A DNA stretch of 64,000 nt from Plasmopara viticola (lineage: Eukaryota > Oomycota > Peronosporomycetes > Peronosporales > Peronosporaceae). The notes below the pieces were generated by a model. That model was not told the origin of the DNA, did not search any database, and worked only from the letters and a program-made list of their open reading frames with translations. Location: the NCBI GenBank assembly GCA_001695595.3, contig MBPM02000026.1, positions 1 through 64,000 of the forward strand, read 5' to 3'. Of the stretch, positions 36,131 to 47,600 are shown piece by piece. The translations under genes and the position numbers were made by a program. Within the stretch, counting starts at the first letter, position 1. Each line of letters starts with the position of its first letter.

Positions 36131-38933
36131 CTAAGCTCATACCATCCGGGCAAAAAGCTCTTTACATATACGCTTTGTCCGGCATACAAAAGCGATACAA
36201 ACTAGAAGCTATAAGTGTGATCTTTAATCGCAGAAGTTGATACACAAATTGATTGGCTTTCACCTTGACAGCGATCGCAGTTGCTTTGCTTGAGTGGGCA
36301 GATATCCTACTCTACTTAGGATGATAACGCTCGAGCCGTTGCTACAAATGACAAGAACCTGGAGTGCGGCATACTTCTGAGGGCACATAATGCTCCAATA
36401 AATTGTTATGCAGGTTGGAAATAAGTTTTTTTTTCTGTCTTAAGCATCTAATAGTGATTCGTACGCACAACCGAGCGGCGGAAGTGCTAAGATCTGTTAG
36501 GTCTACCGTAGAGTCAAAGTCGCAGCTTGAGCCTGCGGACGTTTAAGATTTGTACTTTGTCTATGAATCGTCAATGGCGACAACGCATGCTGATATACCA
36601 CCAGGGTGACATTTGGCGCCTTTTCAATTAGTATTACTAAATATCAAGCAGCATGACATATGACATAGTTTTTGATAGCATATTCTTCTGGACGTGATGG
36701 AGTCGAAAGAGACCCAGGGGCAGCCACAACGTCTGGCAAACACTGCCTCAATAAAACCACTTACAAGTACAGCTTGCTCTGGGAAGCACAAGAAATTTTT
36801 GTAATTTGTAGACAAAAGTTCGGTCACATACGCCATTGTGATCACTAGTTTTAGCCCTCTTTTTACAATTTTGCAAGTATTCAGCCTTGCGCCGATAGCA
36901 GTTTAAGAAATGCAATTGCAGGTGTCCTAGATGAAAACTTCCAGCAAACGCGGTAAAGACAATGTAATTAAAGGGGACGCAGTACTATAACCTTCTGCTC
37001 GGTAAGGAAAGCTCAGAAAGTACGAGCAAGATAAAATACCATTACATACTTTACGGCCCTGTAATGAAATTAATTGGCGTACATCACTGATCTTCCCGAG
37101 ACAATGACGCTCTACCCAAGATGGGGCGTCATAATATAGTTTTAATCTTCGGCGACATCGATCTTCATGAAAGTCCTTATGTTCCCCATCACCTTCTCAA
37201 AGCCTTGTTCTTGCACTAAACCTTGTTTGTAAGACAAGTACAGGTGTCCATAGGCGGGTAATAGCGCCGATGGCCATCAACTGATTAGCCGTATATCCAA
37301 GAAAGTGAGCACTAAAGAGCTGTGCGCTTTGAATTGCCAGCTAAGTCAGAAATTTATTGGAAAATGTAATTTTCTGAAATTATTGGTCTACCTCGCGCTA
37401 TGACGCTCGAAGGTTAATCTGATCGTGTAGCCCATCAGTAATGAGTCCAAACGATTTAACGTCCTCCATGAGGGTCTCAATGGCACGGGAAAATACCAAA
37501 TGAACCAGCATCTTGATCCCCATTATTTTTAAGCTCGTAAACATACACTTAGTCGCACAAATGTTGTTGCTTCTGACGAAAAAGGCATGTAGCCGAAGTG
37601 GGAGCGGCATCAACCGACCGCTTGGTAGTCTAGGCCGGCTGCACTTCAATTTGAATCGTGTTGTGAAGTAAAGGTACTTTCTTACGAGAGCGTCGAGCGT
37701 ATTTAAGCTGGCTTTATACTAAAGCCGAGATATCTTTGAAATGACCTGTCTTTACTCTACTAAGGATACTCTTATCTCACAGGCGCAAGATCCGTTGTCA
37801 AATAGAATTGAGGCTACCCTGCTAGCTCATTAGTCACAAAATTGAGGTCCATGTACACTTAATTTTGGTCATTGGCTTCATCCTCTTCATAGTGCTCTCC
37901 GTTGAGATTACCATCAGCGAAAATTCCCATCGCGTTTTGCCGCTGGGACTTGCCGTAGCCTTGTCTGTTCTGAGAAGTGAGAGCTTTCGAATGATCAATA
38001 AGTCTGACGACAAGCCCAACATACATACCGCCGGCTAATAAAGCTGTTTCGACAACGGTGTATTTGGCTTTGTACCTTTGCTCACGACTCAAAGCTTAAA
38101 GTGCAGGAGAAGCCTTTGGCTGAGAGATAGCATTGTTAATAGCCTGCTTGATTGTCGTTGAGTGTTCGGGCCCACGAGCAGCTTGGTTCGTCGCCTATTT
38201 GGTCACCGTCGGAAATAAATAGACGTAAAACCAAGTCTTACTCGGAAAGGCAGTGATAGATCATTACATAAAGCGGAGCTTTATCGTTAAAATATGGCTC
38301 TCTCTTTTAATAAACAATGGCACGCAACAAGCATCCTGACTGTATCTCTATAATGCGGCAATTTATAGGGTAAAAGCTTAGAGCCTCTGCCGGTCGCAAT
38401 GACGAATTTCGATGCTTGTTACGAATTAAAGGTGATAACTACATAAAATCATTCTAGTAAATGAACCTTTAGTTTGTCTTCTATCGCACACTCTGATTTC
38501 TTACGACACGGTATTGTGAATAGTCGTTTACCGGAAGATCGCACGTCTTCCTGCAAGCCTTCTATTTTACGATGCTGTGATTAAAAACGGACTGGGCAAC
38601 GCTCACTTGAAGCACGTGTGGTCTGCTGAAGGCCAGATACGTAATGCAATTCGGATGAGAGCTGTGGTCCACTTACGGCGGACTGTTTAATTTCAATATG
38701 CCTCGACTTTATCTTCGGCTTGGTGGAGGTTCACAAAATGTGTTGTTAGTCTTTGTTTCTAAAGGAAGTCACTTTTCCGAATCCGGGCGTAAATAATATT
38801 ATATATCTCATTGGCAAGCTGTTGTCATCTGCTTGGATATCTAATGAACCAGCAGTGCGTGTTTGATTACATCGTATATCTCATCGCTCAGCAATAACGA
38901 ATCATACATACTAGCCTTGTTGCTCTCCCAAAC
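36131..38933. other. Gene-poor spacer stretch after the gypsy relic
   Basis: No recognisable gene. Probably contains more decayed retroelement, but no motif was readable. The reverse frame 37,859-38,092 (ETALLAGGMYVGLVVRLID) is unassigned. Confidence 0.5.
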
Positions 38934-39025
38934 CGAGATATGAATATAATAAAACAAGTTCATTGTTTATAACATGAAGAAACATGTTATAAACAATGAA
39001 CTTGTTTTATTATATTCATATCTCG
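38934..39025. repeat. Perfect 43-bp palindromic hairpin with 6-nt loop
   Basis: CGAGATATGAATATAATAAA starts the left arm (38,934-38,976) and its exact reverse complement ends at 39,025. The loop is AAGAAA (38,977-38,982). There is no mismatch in 43 pairs. It lies about 400 bp before the CRN-flanking repeat. It may be a foldback element, a small-RNA precursor, or a cloning/assembly artefact. Confidence 0.92.
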
Positions 39026-39206
39026 AGTAGATTCCAAACCCATTGCTACTTTCCTGTACCTCTGGCTTTGGAGTCGAAAGTTCTTGTAGTCCTTTTGCAG
39101 TAGCTGCGTCGTCGGCATGAAGATCGGGATGTTTTTCCATTTTCAAACGTTTTCTCGCAGCAGCAGGAAGCGCTTCACCCTTTACACTTTCTGGACGACA
39201 CCACAT
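38967..39206 (-). pseudogene. Coding-like fragment ending in the perfect hairpin
   Basis: Frame MWCRPESVKGEALPAAARK ... HPDLHADDAATAKGLQEL ... GFGIYSRYEYN, running into the hairpin at 39,025. The first about 55 codons are more GC-rich and more protein-like than the surroundings, while the last part is simply hairpin sequence. Perhaps a gene fragment cut by the hairpin or captured with it. Confidence 0.25.
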
Positions 39207-39409
39207 TTCAACTTGGGCTGTTTCATTTGCGTTTGAATGCGTTATATATCATAAAGTGATGCCAAAGTCTATGGTACAATTCTTTTACGTTGGTACCTTT
39301 ACCGAATGTTCATGCTACTTACCTCGTGTCAAGCACAAGCTTGTCTGCTCAAGCTCTATTCTCTTATAAAATTGAGTGCGTAGAGTAGGAAAGAGCGTAT
39401 GCGGAGCAT

Positions 39410-39813
39410 GAAGTCAATCATCTTGACACCGATCGAGAAGTTCCCACGTCAGACATACTTGATCGAATTTCATGCGCTGTCAGTGGATGGGGCAGAAGCA
39501 AAACACGTCAACCGGGCGTCCCACCAATCTGCCCAATTCCAGCAGAGCACTTCGACAATGTGCGTAGATGAAAATTTATCTTTGCATAAGAGACTCAAGT
39601 TTTCGAATGAAGTCGCGAACACGACATCATTGAAGAAACGAATCAGCTTACGCGAGATAAAGTTTTGACAATTGAACAAGAGCGAAAGAATCAAGATCAA
39701 GAAATTGACAATGGAGAAGCGGGTGCCAATGCTGAGAGGTTTTATATTAGTGACGATACTGGTGTAAACTCAATCATCTGTAGTGAGTACTACTTGAAAT
39801 TTTAAGGCACACC
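39410..39813 (+). repeat. Inverted repeat flanking the right-arm CRN, left copy
   Basis: From GAAGTCAATCAT to TTTTAAGGCACACC. It is inverted relative to 41,829-42,254, so the CRN pseudogene lies between two about 400-bp inverted copies. It includes an 89-codon frame (39,399-39,668) with VDGAEAKHVNRASHQSAQ and NTTSLKKRISLRE, which I do not recognise. The inner edge reads as the reverse complement of the CRN 3' end, as if a second, divergent CRN once stood here. Confidence 0.82.
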
Positions 39814-39932
39814 ACTATAAGTCTTTCAAAGCGAAAGTAAAAGTATCTTTTGCAGTTGTTTAATCACCTAAGTCGGCAATTTCAACGCTTGGTTGCAACA
39901 TTTGGTTTAACGTCTCATTCTCTACAAGAAAC

Positions 39933-41839
39933 ATGATGACGCTGGTGTGCGCGCTCGTCGGTGTGAAAGGAAACATGTTCCCTGTGGACATCGAGGCGAG
40001 TCAGCTGGTCGGCCACTTAAAAAAGGACATCAAAAAGGACAAGGAGAACGATCTCAAGGCGGTCGATGCGGACAAGCTGCAATTGTTCCTCGCCAAATAA
40101 AGAGACAATGCGTGGGGTTGACTCAAGCACAGATGACGTGAAGAAGCTTAAGAGAGGGAAGAAGACTGCGCTTATGAAAGAGTTGACACACATAGAGAAA
40201 GAACTACAGGGAGAGTTTGGCCTTGAGGAGGTTCTTTAGGAGATGCCAGAACCGAAAAGCAAGCAAATCCACGTGTTGGTCGTGGTTCCGTCGCATGACG
40301 ACGGTGGAAAGCGTATTCGAGTAAATGACTAGTTTGCTAACGACGCATTTTTCGTCCAAAAGAAGAAACGAAAGCTGGATGCTGACGAAACTGACCAATT
40401 CACAAGGTACTTTGAAATGGCCAGATTTTCACCGTTGGCACATCCGATGAAGCAACACAGGAGAATTGTAGAACGAGATGCATATGCTGTGATTTTTGCA
40501 GAGCTAATGCGCAAGGTGAATACGTGTTTTGAAGCTAAAGAAGTCGCTAACGCGGTCGTGACGGGAAATCCAGGCACTGGTAAGAGTTGTTTTTACCTTT
40601 ATTGCATCTTTCGGCTTCTAGTGGGACATCAAGAGAAAGTCGAGGAGCTGTGTTCGTTTGATTTGGTGTTGAATTTTGGAAACAAATACCACAAGTTCCA
40701 TGCTGGAAGCAGGGAGTTTATCGAGATGAAAGCTTCGGAAGCTTTTTCAATTCAAGATCAGCACCGCGTGCTTTGGCTCATCGAAGGAAACTCATCGGAA
40801 CTTACCGGCTGGGATGGAGTATCAATCTTATTTGCTTCCCCGGGACTTGATGGCATGAACGACATCGCAAAAGTTGCCTCGTACAAGTACATCTTGCCAG
40901 TGTGGAGTCTGAAAGAGCTTCAAAATCACAACCTACTGCTTGATGTTGGTATCGAACTAGCAGAAGAAATTTTGATCTCGCGATACGACAAGTTTGGTGG
41001 AATTTCAAGATTTATCTTTACTGAGACAGAGCTTGAGGATGACGCAGAACTTCAGAAGGCTATCGCTTCATTCAGTGCGTTGGATATTATTTCATATGCC
41101 AAAAGGAATCATGCTGTGCGAGATGGAAATTATAGTCACCGCGTTTTCGAGATGGTACCGAGCAGAGAAGAATTTCGAGCGAAGTTCTATCTTGTTTTTT
41201 TTGTCCAAGTACATTGCCGAGGAGTTCGTTGCTCAAGTAAACAAAGACAGTCTGCAAAGAGTATCGGAATTTGCAATTGCACTCGCCAATGACGATTCGG
41301 GAAGTACATCCGTCGTTTAAGGCAAAATATACGAGATGCTTTGCCACAGATGGTTTAAAGTGCACAAACAAGGACATCAACAGCTCCGTTCGTTGTGCTC
41401 GAAGAAACGCGTAAGGTTGATCGTCTCGAAAAACATGCCACTGGTACGGTTCTCCACTCTTGATGAGATTCGTTCTTTTCCTCAACGCTTGACATACTAC
41501 CAGCCAAAGTCAAGTACATTCTGTGCGTTGGATGCTTTCATCTCGGATGGCAAGAACACTAGATGTTATGGCTTGCAGATGACCCTGAATCTGGATCACG
41601 GAATTGAAGCTGCACCATTGCGTCACTTTTTGCTCTGGCTGAACGGCATTGGCAAACCCACGTATCAGCTCTACTTTAGTTTTGTTGTTCCAAGCAACTT
41701 AGCGCCCCACTATCGGAAGCAAACGATTGGAACCATGACCAATGAAGTTCGCCAGAGATCAGAAACATTAGCGAGTGTGGAGCAGTATGTTGTTGCGTTA
41801 AATGTGTTTGTTGAAAGTATTCGAATGAGTGTGCCTTAA
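39933..41839 (+). pseudogene. CRN (Crinkler) effector pseudogene, NTPase + nuclease-like type, right arm
   Basis: The partner of 13,237-14,886 and the more complete copy. The 55-codon N-terminus (39,933-40,100) has LQLFLAK and is cut by a TAA directly after it. HVLVVVPSHDD lies at about 40,280. A TAG at 40,330-40,332 replaces a tryptophan codon of the left arm. From 40,417 a long frame carries Walker A GNPGTGKS, a Walker B-like VLWLIEG, SPGL, and LPVWSLKEL, the pattern of the NTPase shared by CRN and trypanosome RHS proteins. An eight-T run at 41,195-41,202 (seven in the left arm) shifts the frame. A TAA shared with the left arm precedes the open 167-codon nuclease-like frame at 41,336-41,839. 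There is no gross deletion, but at least four breaks. Confidence 0.9.
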
Positions 41840-42254
41840 AATTTTACACTATCTGAGTAATACTCACTACTGAGTGTTGAGTTTACATCACTGTCGCCAC
41901 TAATTCCAAACTCTGTCGGCACCCGCTTCTATATTGTCAATTTTTAAATGCTGATTCGTTCGCTCTGGTTTAATTGCCGAAACCTTCTCTCGCGTAAGCT
42001 GATTCGTTTCTTCAATGATGTCGTGTTCGCGACATCATTCGAGAACATGAGTCTCTAGAGCAAAGATGACTTTTCATCCACGCACATTGTCGAAGTGCTC
42101 TGCTTGGAGTGGGCAGATTGGTAGGACGCCCGGTTGACGTGTTTTGCTTCTACCCCATCCACTGCCAGCGCATAAAATTTATTCAATTCCAACTGACGTC
42201 TTGTAGATGGTGATACGTGGGAGATTTTCAATCGGTGTCAAATGATTGACTTCC
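41829..42254 (-). repeat. Inverted repeat flanking the right-arm CRN, right copy
   Basis: Starts at GTGTGCCTTAAAATTTTACAC, which includes the CRN stop codon, passes the near-palindromic ACTCACTACTGAGTGTTGAGT, and ends at GATTGACTTCC. It is the reverse complement of 39,410-39,813 with scattered differences, and matches 12,822-13,246 of the left arm very closely. Confidence 0.82.
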
Positions 42255-42438
42255 TAGACTAAATATTTAACCTCTGCTTTGGCAAGATGGGGATGACACC
42301 ACCATATCTAGAGATGGCATACCCATGGATAAGCATGTCAACTTCATGGATAGTATTCAAGAATTGCATGTCTCGGCTGATGCTTATTCCAATGATCCCA
42401 GACGCTGCTTCTGTTCGTGGTCAAGTCCATTGATTGAG

Positions 42439-42675
42439 TCACATACGAAAAAGGAGTTTTATACTAAATCTTCGACTGCACCTTTCATTACATCCATGCT
42501 TTCGGTAAAAAATCGCATTCATCACACCACACGCGATCGTTGATGCATCTTCATCTGTTAGGTCAAAAGCGCAGGCTGGTTTGAAGGCAGCAGTAAAAGC
42601 AGCATAAATTGGAGCAGGAGTATGTATCATCCCTTCCTCTGTCGGTGTACCCTTCACATATATGATAGCACACAA
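42439..42675 (-). pseudogene. Right-arm partner of the 12,155 hypothetical protein, truncated
   Basis: Keeps CAIIYVKGTPTEEG, the IYAAFTAAFKPACAFDL block and ASTIACGVMNAIFYRKHGC, then shifts frame (NERCSRRF). The 5' part with the hydrophobic leader is not in frame. Confidence 0.4.
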
Positions 42676-43488
42676 AACGATCGTACCAACATCAGCACTT
42701 GCGTCGCCTGATCTTCACCGTCGCTTGCGTCTGGATCCGTGAAACAAAATTGATACTTAGATACCCAACAACTGCAGCAATCTCTCACTTATCGATTTCA
42801 GTGCAGCATGTGTAGCACATTAAAAATCGAGTAATTAGGTGCACGAATCTTGCTCGGCATATCATCATCATATGAACAACGCATATCTAACTGATCGCGT
42901 TCCTCGTTACATCTTTCATATGTCACATTGTTGAATGTTGATGCATATGTGTTACAATTGAAAAAATAACCTGATCAATGTCTCAAAACTGAGGAATCTT
43001 CTAAGTTTTCTTTTAATGATGGACATTTATTCTTGCTCTTTTACTTTCAAGTCGATGTTGCTTTCTCTCAGTGTCTTAACCTGTGCTTACGAACGTATGT
43101 ATAACCACAATCGCAATCGAATCGTGGGTTTATTTCACGTGCTGTATTCCTCATTTCAGTCCTTCACCATTTCCTTGTTTACATGTCGTCACTGTCTGCC
43201 ATCTCGGAAGCATTTGAGTCGCCATTGTCGCTTGAGTCCTTTGCCTCATTTTACCACGATTGCTCAAGCGACTGGAATCGCTTCTACCTGCTTCAACATC
43301 CCTTATAGGCACTTGAGCCCTACCTTGATACTGTTATGTAACAAAGCAAATGATAGAGAAGTACTCTCTTTTAGATGCGGTCCGGGTCGACATCCTGTTT
43401 TGTCACCCCAAAAACCCAACGCTGAAGCGATTGGATGAAATACGAAAAAAAACATCGTCCCTAACCAATTAAAAGACTTACTCAAGCT

Positions 43489-44100
43489 GTGGCTGGGAGC
43501 GCGTTTCCAGTGACTATCGATGTGAGGGAATCTGTGGGAGTTTTAAAAAAGGTGGACAAGAAGGAGAAGGCAAAGTACATCACATGTGAAGCTCGGGAAC
43601 TGCAGCCCTTCTTCGCCCGGCCTTGCGACAACACGTGGCTCGAATCAAGCTCAGGTGATGTGGGGAAGCTCGAGAAAGGGGAAAGACTGCTCTTATCATA
43701 GAACTGACACAGACAAAGAACAAATGGGAGAGTTTGGCCTTGATGAGGTTATCGAGGCGATGCCAGAACCGAAATTCAAGCAAACCCACGTGTTGGTGGT
43801 GGTTTTGTCGCTTGACGACCTTCGTCCTCCTGCCATGACTCTTTTTGAAGCGCGTGTGCCTCAAGCCGTTACACTTGCCCCAAGGACTCTCACTGATCGT
43901 AACAGAGATTCCAAAGACAATTTGCGCAAATTTTATGGATGCTACAGCCGAACGAAATCGTGGGTGTGATGCATGCTGCTCAATGTTGCTGTTCCGATGT
44001 CGCTCGTGATTGCGTCGAATTTGTTTCGTCGCGCCAAGGAATGTCTGTCGCTTGTGATGATGACATTGACGACGTGAGGAATGAGTTGCTGCTTTTTTCG
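43489..44100 (+). pseudogene. CRN N-terminal relic 1, right arm
   Basis: Inverted-arm partner of 10,833-11,480. AGSAFPVTIDV begins at about 43,492 and LQPFFAR (L to P inside the motif) lies at 43,600-43,620. The frame then breaks near GERLLLS. THVLVVVLS lies near 43,790 in another frame (KFKQTHVLVVVLSLDD). The 3' part overlaps, on the opposite strand, the end of relic 2. Confidence 0.75.
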
Positions 44101-44582
44101 CCTTGGAATACGCGTTCGTTCATTTTCAAATCGGCCTATTCGCGACGACATGGACGCTTTTCGTTTGAAGCTCTTCGCGTATCCGAGGCAGCCCTTTTTA
44201 TTGATCTTGCAATCCGCAACGGCAACAAAGTGTTTAGCGCGGAGCAGACACACTGCTGCGAACTGAACATTGGGGCACAAGCGCTTCTAAAAGAGTCATG
44301 GCACGAAAACGAAGGTCGTCATGCTACGGAACCACCACCAACACGTGGATTTGTTTGGATTTCGTGTGCCAACTCTTCGATTAGAATAGTCTTTTCCCCT
44401 TTCTTAAGCTTCGTCACATCATCTGTGCTTGATTTAAGCCACGTGTTGTTGCACTTCCCAAGCTTCACAGTAATTTATCTCGCCTTCTCCTTCCTGTCAA
44501 ATCTCCCTCCCATTCGTTTGCATCGATAGTCACGGAACGCGCTTCCTCATTCCCCGACCACAGCGCAAAACAGCTTGACCAT
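43940..44582 (-). pseudogene. CRN N-terminal relic 2, right arm
   Basis: Reverse-strand partner of 10,330-10,980. This copy keeps an ATG (44,582) followed by MVKLFCAVVG-type codons and then a stop, as in the left arm. The LFLAK region is mostly deleted here: the sequence passes from FPVTID-like codons through a short KEKAR-like stretch to the STDDV-like region. HVLVVVP followed by TAG lies near 44,350. The rest (44,280-43,942) is open and similar to the left arm, and overlaps relic 1. Confidence 0.72.
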
Positions 44583-44660
44583 GTTCCCAATCGTGAGGGA
44601 CGTTCTCTTCATTCGTATGTTGGCTTATCAGACGGTGCAACTCAACGCTGGGTTTTTGAC

Positions 44661-44810
44661 ATGGCTCTGTTTAAGATCTCGAAGAACATGAAACCGTTTA
44701 AATACCATCATACCGATCAACACCCGAAAATAGAAAAACACTTAGTTTCTGACATCGTAAAGCTCTGTAAAGAAATTGATTCAATTCGTGCAAGTTTTGA
44801 GATGTCATAA
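44661..44810 (+). CDS. Short coding-like frame beside CRN relic 2, right arm (49 aa)
   Basis: Starts MALFKISKNMKPFKYHHTD and ends SIRASFEMS. The left-arm counterpart (from about 10,287, reverse strand) has the same first codons but a stop right after HHTD. Lysine-rich, no signal peptide, not recognised. It may be the 3' exon of a decayed gene that is divergent to the CRN relic. Confidence 0.2.
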   Translation: MALFKISKNMKPFKYHHTDQHPKIEKHLVSDIVKLCKEIDSIRASFEMS

Positions 44811-45097
44811 GAAAAAGCATACTGATTACGAAATACACGTATTTTGTCGTATCCGTCATAATATTTGAAAACAATTCCATCGACTTTGTTTTTTTTTCAA
44901 GTGCTGTCTATGATCGCTTCGCGTAAAATACAATCAATGCATCATTCTTGTAAACACCCTTAAGAATCGTAAGATGAGATTTCGCGATATTCTTCGTTAC
45001 TTACAAATTCATCTTTGAGTAAGGTTTTTTAACTTAGAAATTTGAAAATGGACAATTAAACCTATAAAATAATTCAGGGCGAGCTCTCGAGCTTTGG

Positions 45098-45116
45098 CCA
45101 TATCACCAAATCGCCC
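45098..45116 (-). other. Empty (pre-insertion) site of SINE copy A
   Basis: Plus-strand GGCCATATCACCAAATCGCC here is the reverse complement of the unfilled target seen at 9,588-9,602 / 9,840-9,854. The sequences on both sides continue as in the left arm: the GAGAGTCCTTGACG-type flank, and GAGCTCTCGAGC next to GGGCGAGC. The right arm also lacks about 45 bp that the left arm has just beyond the insertion. Confidence 0.8.
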
Positions 45117-45584
45117 GAGGACTAAAGAGCTTGCTCGCACGTCAAGGACTCTCGAGCTTCACATAGTTTTAACTAATGTTGACATCAGTAAAGGATGCTT
45201 AATTAGCCAACCATTTTAATGGAGGCATTAACTCATACTTTTAATAACGACTGATAGCACGCAATTAGCAGATTCAATTTTATAGGACGATCCGGTTATC
45301 AGTATTATCAGCATAGACAAGCGTGCTGTAAATGCCGTTGATGATGACAACGGCTCGTAACAATTGGGAAGTGCAATTTTCCAGCTAAATGTATCGACTG
45401 GCTTCAAATAGTATATGTAACGTAGTGACGACTTGAAATACATTTGCCTCTGCTCTTAATGAAACTCTAAATTGTCTCGCGGAAGGGTTAAGGGCCGAAA
45501 TATGGAGCGAAAACGGTCGAAATAAACAGTAAAGTATCATTACCAGCAACGCCTATAAAAATTATTATTGAAACATTTTGCGAG

Positions 45585-46065
45585 CTCAAACTAAATGTTG
45601 CGATAATTTATCAAAAAGCGGCGCGGATTGCTATCTATCTCCAGATGATGCATGCAGTCTTAGTTTCCCACAAAATGGAATTGATACTGCAACTTCAACA
45701 CAAGGAATTTGTTTGTCAATAGTTCAGTTAATGCTGCGACGACGGTAGCCACTATTCTGGTTCCAGGTACGACTTTAGCTCTTAACAACGGGCTACTTTA
45801 GCATCTAAAATGTCCACAACGAATGGATACCTCGGATGCCATTGATGCAATGATCACAACAACCAAGTATCTTGATTGTCCGACAACTCAAAATTATGCA
45901 ATAATGGCATTACTACAGCAGGAGGTGCTGCTAGTACTTGGTTTGTATGCTGGAACTCAAAACCTTGGTGCAAACCCCCAATGTAAAGTGACGATGTCTG
46001 TAGGTATCACGACCGCAACTGATGCTTTGACGATATTATTTTCTTTCTCTCTGCTTTCAGTATGA
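45585..46065 (+). pseudogene. Cysteine-bearing decayed gene, right arm
   Basis: Partner of 8,777-9,118. The CCDN ... GADCYLSPDDACSL part is present, then a frameshift near FPQNG/FVNS and a stop near the GLL position. From 45,823 an open frame (MDTSDAIDAMITTTKYLDC) reads through the place where the left arm stops and continues with QQEVLLVLGLYAGTQNLG to 46,065. The two arms therefore have different lesions. An ancestral single frame longer than either remnant is likely. Confidence 0.35.
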
Positions 46066-46832
46066 GTGTTTAGTGCAGCACCAGGTAATGCGCATACACG
46101 AAAACTTACAACTGGTACTTTAAGTATATATATATATGTATCATTTTGATGAACATATTATCGAAATGTACTTGGGCGAAACCCATAGTGCTCGAAACGT
46201 TGTGAGACCAGATAGTCAAACGTCTCTGAGGTGTTTGTTAGCCCTTGTAGCTCCTTCTCTAGTATGCGACAAAGCATACTAACCGTCGCGAAGGCTTCCT
46301 TATTTGATAAGGTTTATAATCCAGTGCATTTCCTAGTGCCCTTTGTACAATGCAATAGTAGTGCCAACAAACTGCTAAGCTTATTGTACGCATATGCTCG
46401 TTGCCGCTTCCCTCACTGAACACATTACGATATAGCGTGCATTAGCAGTGCCTTTGAACTGCTCAGCTTGCTATATGAATAAGCCCATTATCCTTTTCCG
46501 TTTGAAGTTCCCAGTAAAAAAAATCGGTGACATGTAACTCCGCACCACTCCAAACATTTTTGCTATTTTGCTAAAACGGCACTATTAAACATACATTGCT
46601 CTGCCAACAGTGGTAATTGCCGGCTGGTGACACAGTACTTCGCGCCTGGCACGAGTCTCTGTACAAGAAGACTTTCGATTTTAAGTGGCTCACTGAGCAC
46701 CACACACCTGGATAATTTTTTAATTAAGCTGTTTGGGCTAAGTTCTTATGGTGTGTGTAGGCCGAACACCTACCATATATATTTGATTTCGCCGCAGTAG
46801 GGTGCCCCACTTCTACACGTGAAAGCGATTTC
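46066..46832. other. Right-arm DNA without gene; TA microsatellite
   Basis: A TA run at about 46,124-46,137 is longer than in the left arm (near 8,570). The rest mirrors 7,800-8,776 and has no recognisable coding content. Confidence 0.55.
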
Positions 46833-47600
46833 TTGATATCTAGAGCAAGGCTTCTGCTAGCAATCCTTCATATCTGTGGGTACGACGATCGCCTACTTCT
46901 TAAACCACCTTCAAAACAGGCACAGATCGAGTACTCTAGCTTCCTGTTGCTGAAGCAGCTGCCGATGCAGCTTCGCTCGAATCCATTTTGGCTACATTTA
47001 AGGTCAGTAGCCCCAAGAGGGGCTCGGAACACTAAAACATAATATGTCCGTGGCATTCACGAAAGCACGATGTGCTACTATTATAAGCGATATGACTCGT
47101 TTAAAAGATCTGAGTGTAAGGCGTGCTTAGCCTTAGGCCTCTCAAGCATACACTTATCGCCTTTTCTGCGCAAAGTGTCTGTTGTACCGTCACCCCGGTA
47201 ATACTTGTAGTCAACCCTTCTTACGTTGACTCTAGAGAGGGAGCTCCACCAATCGAGACCCTGAACGTTTTTAATCTTCGAAGGCAATCATACAGATGTC
47301 GCTCCCCTAACGTAAAATTGCGCTGGATTGACTTGGAGCTGGCCGAAAGAAATGCTTATTAGCTGTTTCTTTATGTGCCCCACTCATCCAGACAAGCGCA
47401 GCTTTAAGCCTATCCCATCTATACAAGACAGAAGGAAAGTGTCGTACACCTGGCTATCTGCGATCATGGCACAGAAACTTTACAAATTTCCGGTGAAAGA
47501 CTGCTTACTACTCACTAACAAAAGGTGCAATAATGCAGGCTAGTGTCCATACATATTCGATGCGACAGTATGTGCAATGATCTTTAAAAATACTTTTCTA
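46833..47600 (+). pseudogene. Decayed coding-like block, right arm
   Basis: A run of short frames that together look coding: SNPFWLHLRSVAPRGARN, CYYYKRYDSFKRSECKACL, PTHPDKRSFKPIPSIQDR and YTWLSAIMAQKLYKF. They are broken by stops and shifts and are kept in the same order in the left arm. The cysteine pair and basic composition would fit a transposase or other repeat protein, but no diagnostic motif (DDE, zinc knuckle, helicase) was found. Confidence 0.25.

Noticed and set aside
46833..47600. Transposase gene in the duplicated arms
   Set aside because: Fragments look coding but no DDE triad, zinc finger or helicase motif is readable. Recorded only as a decayed block.
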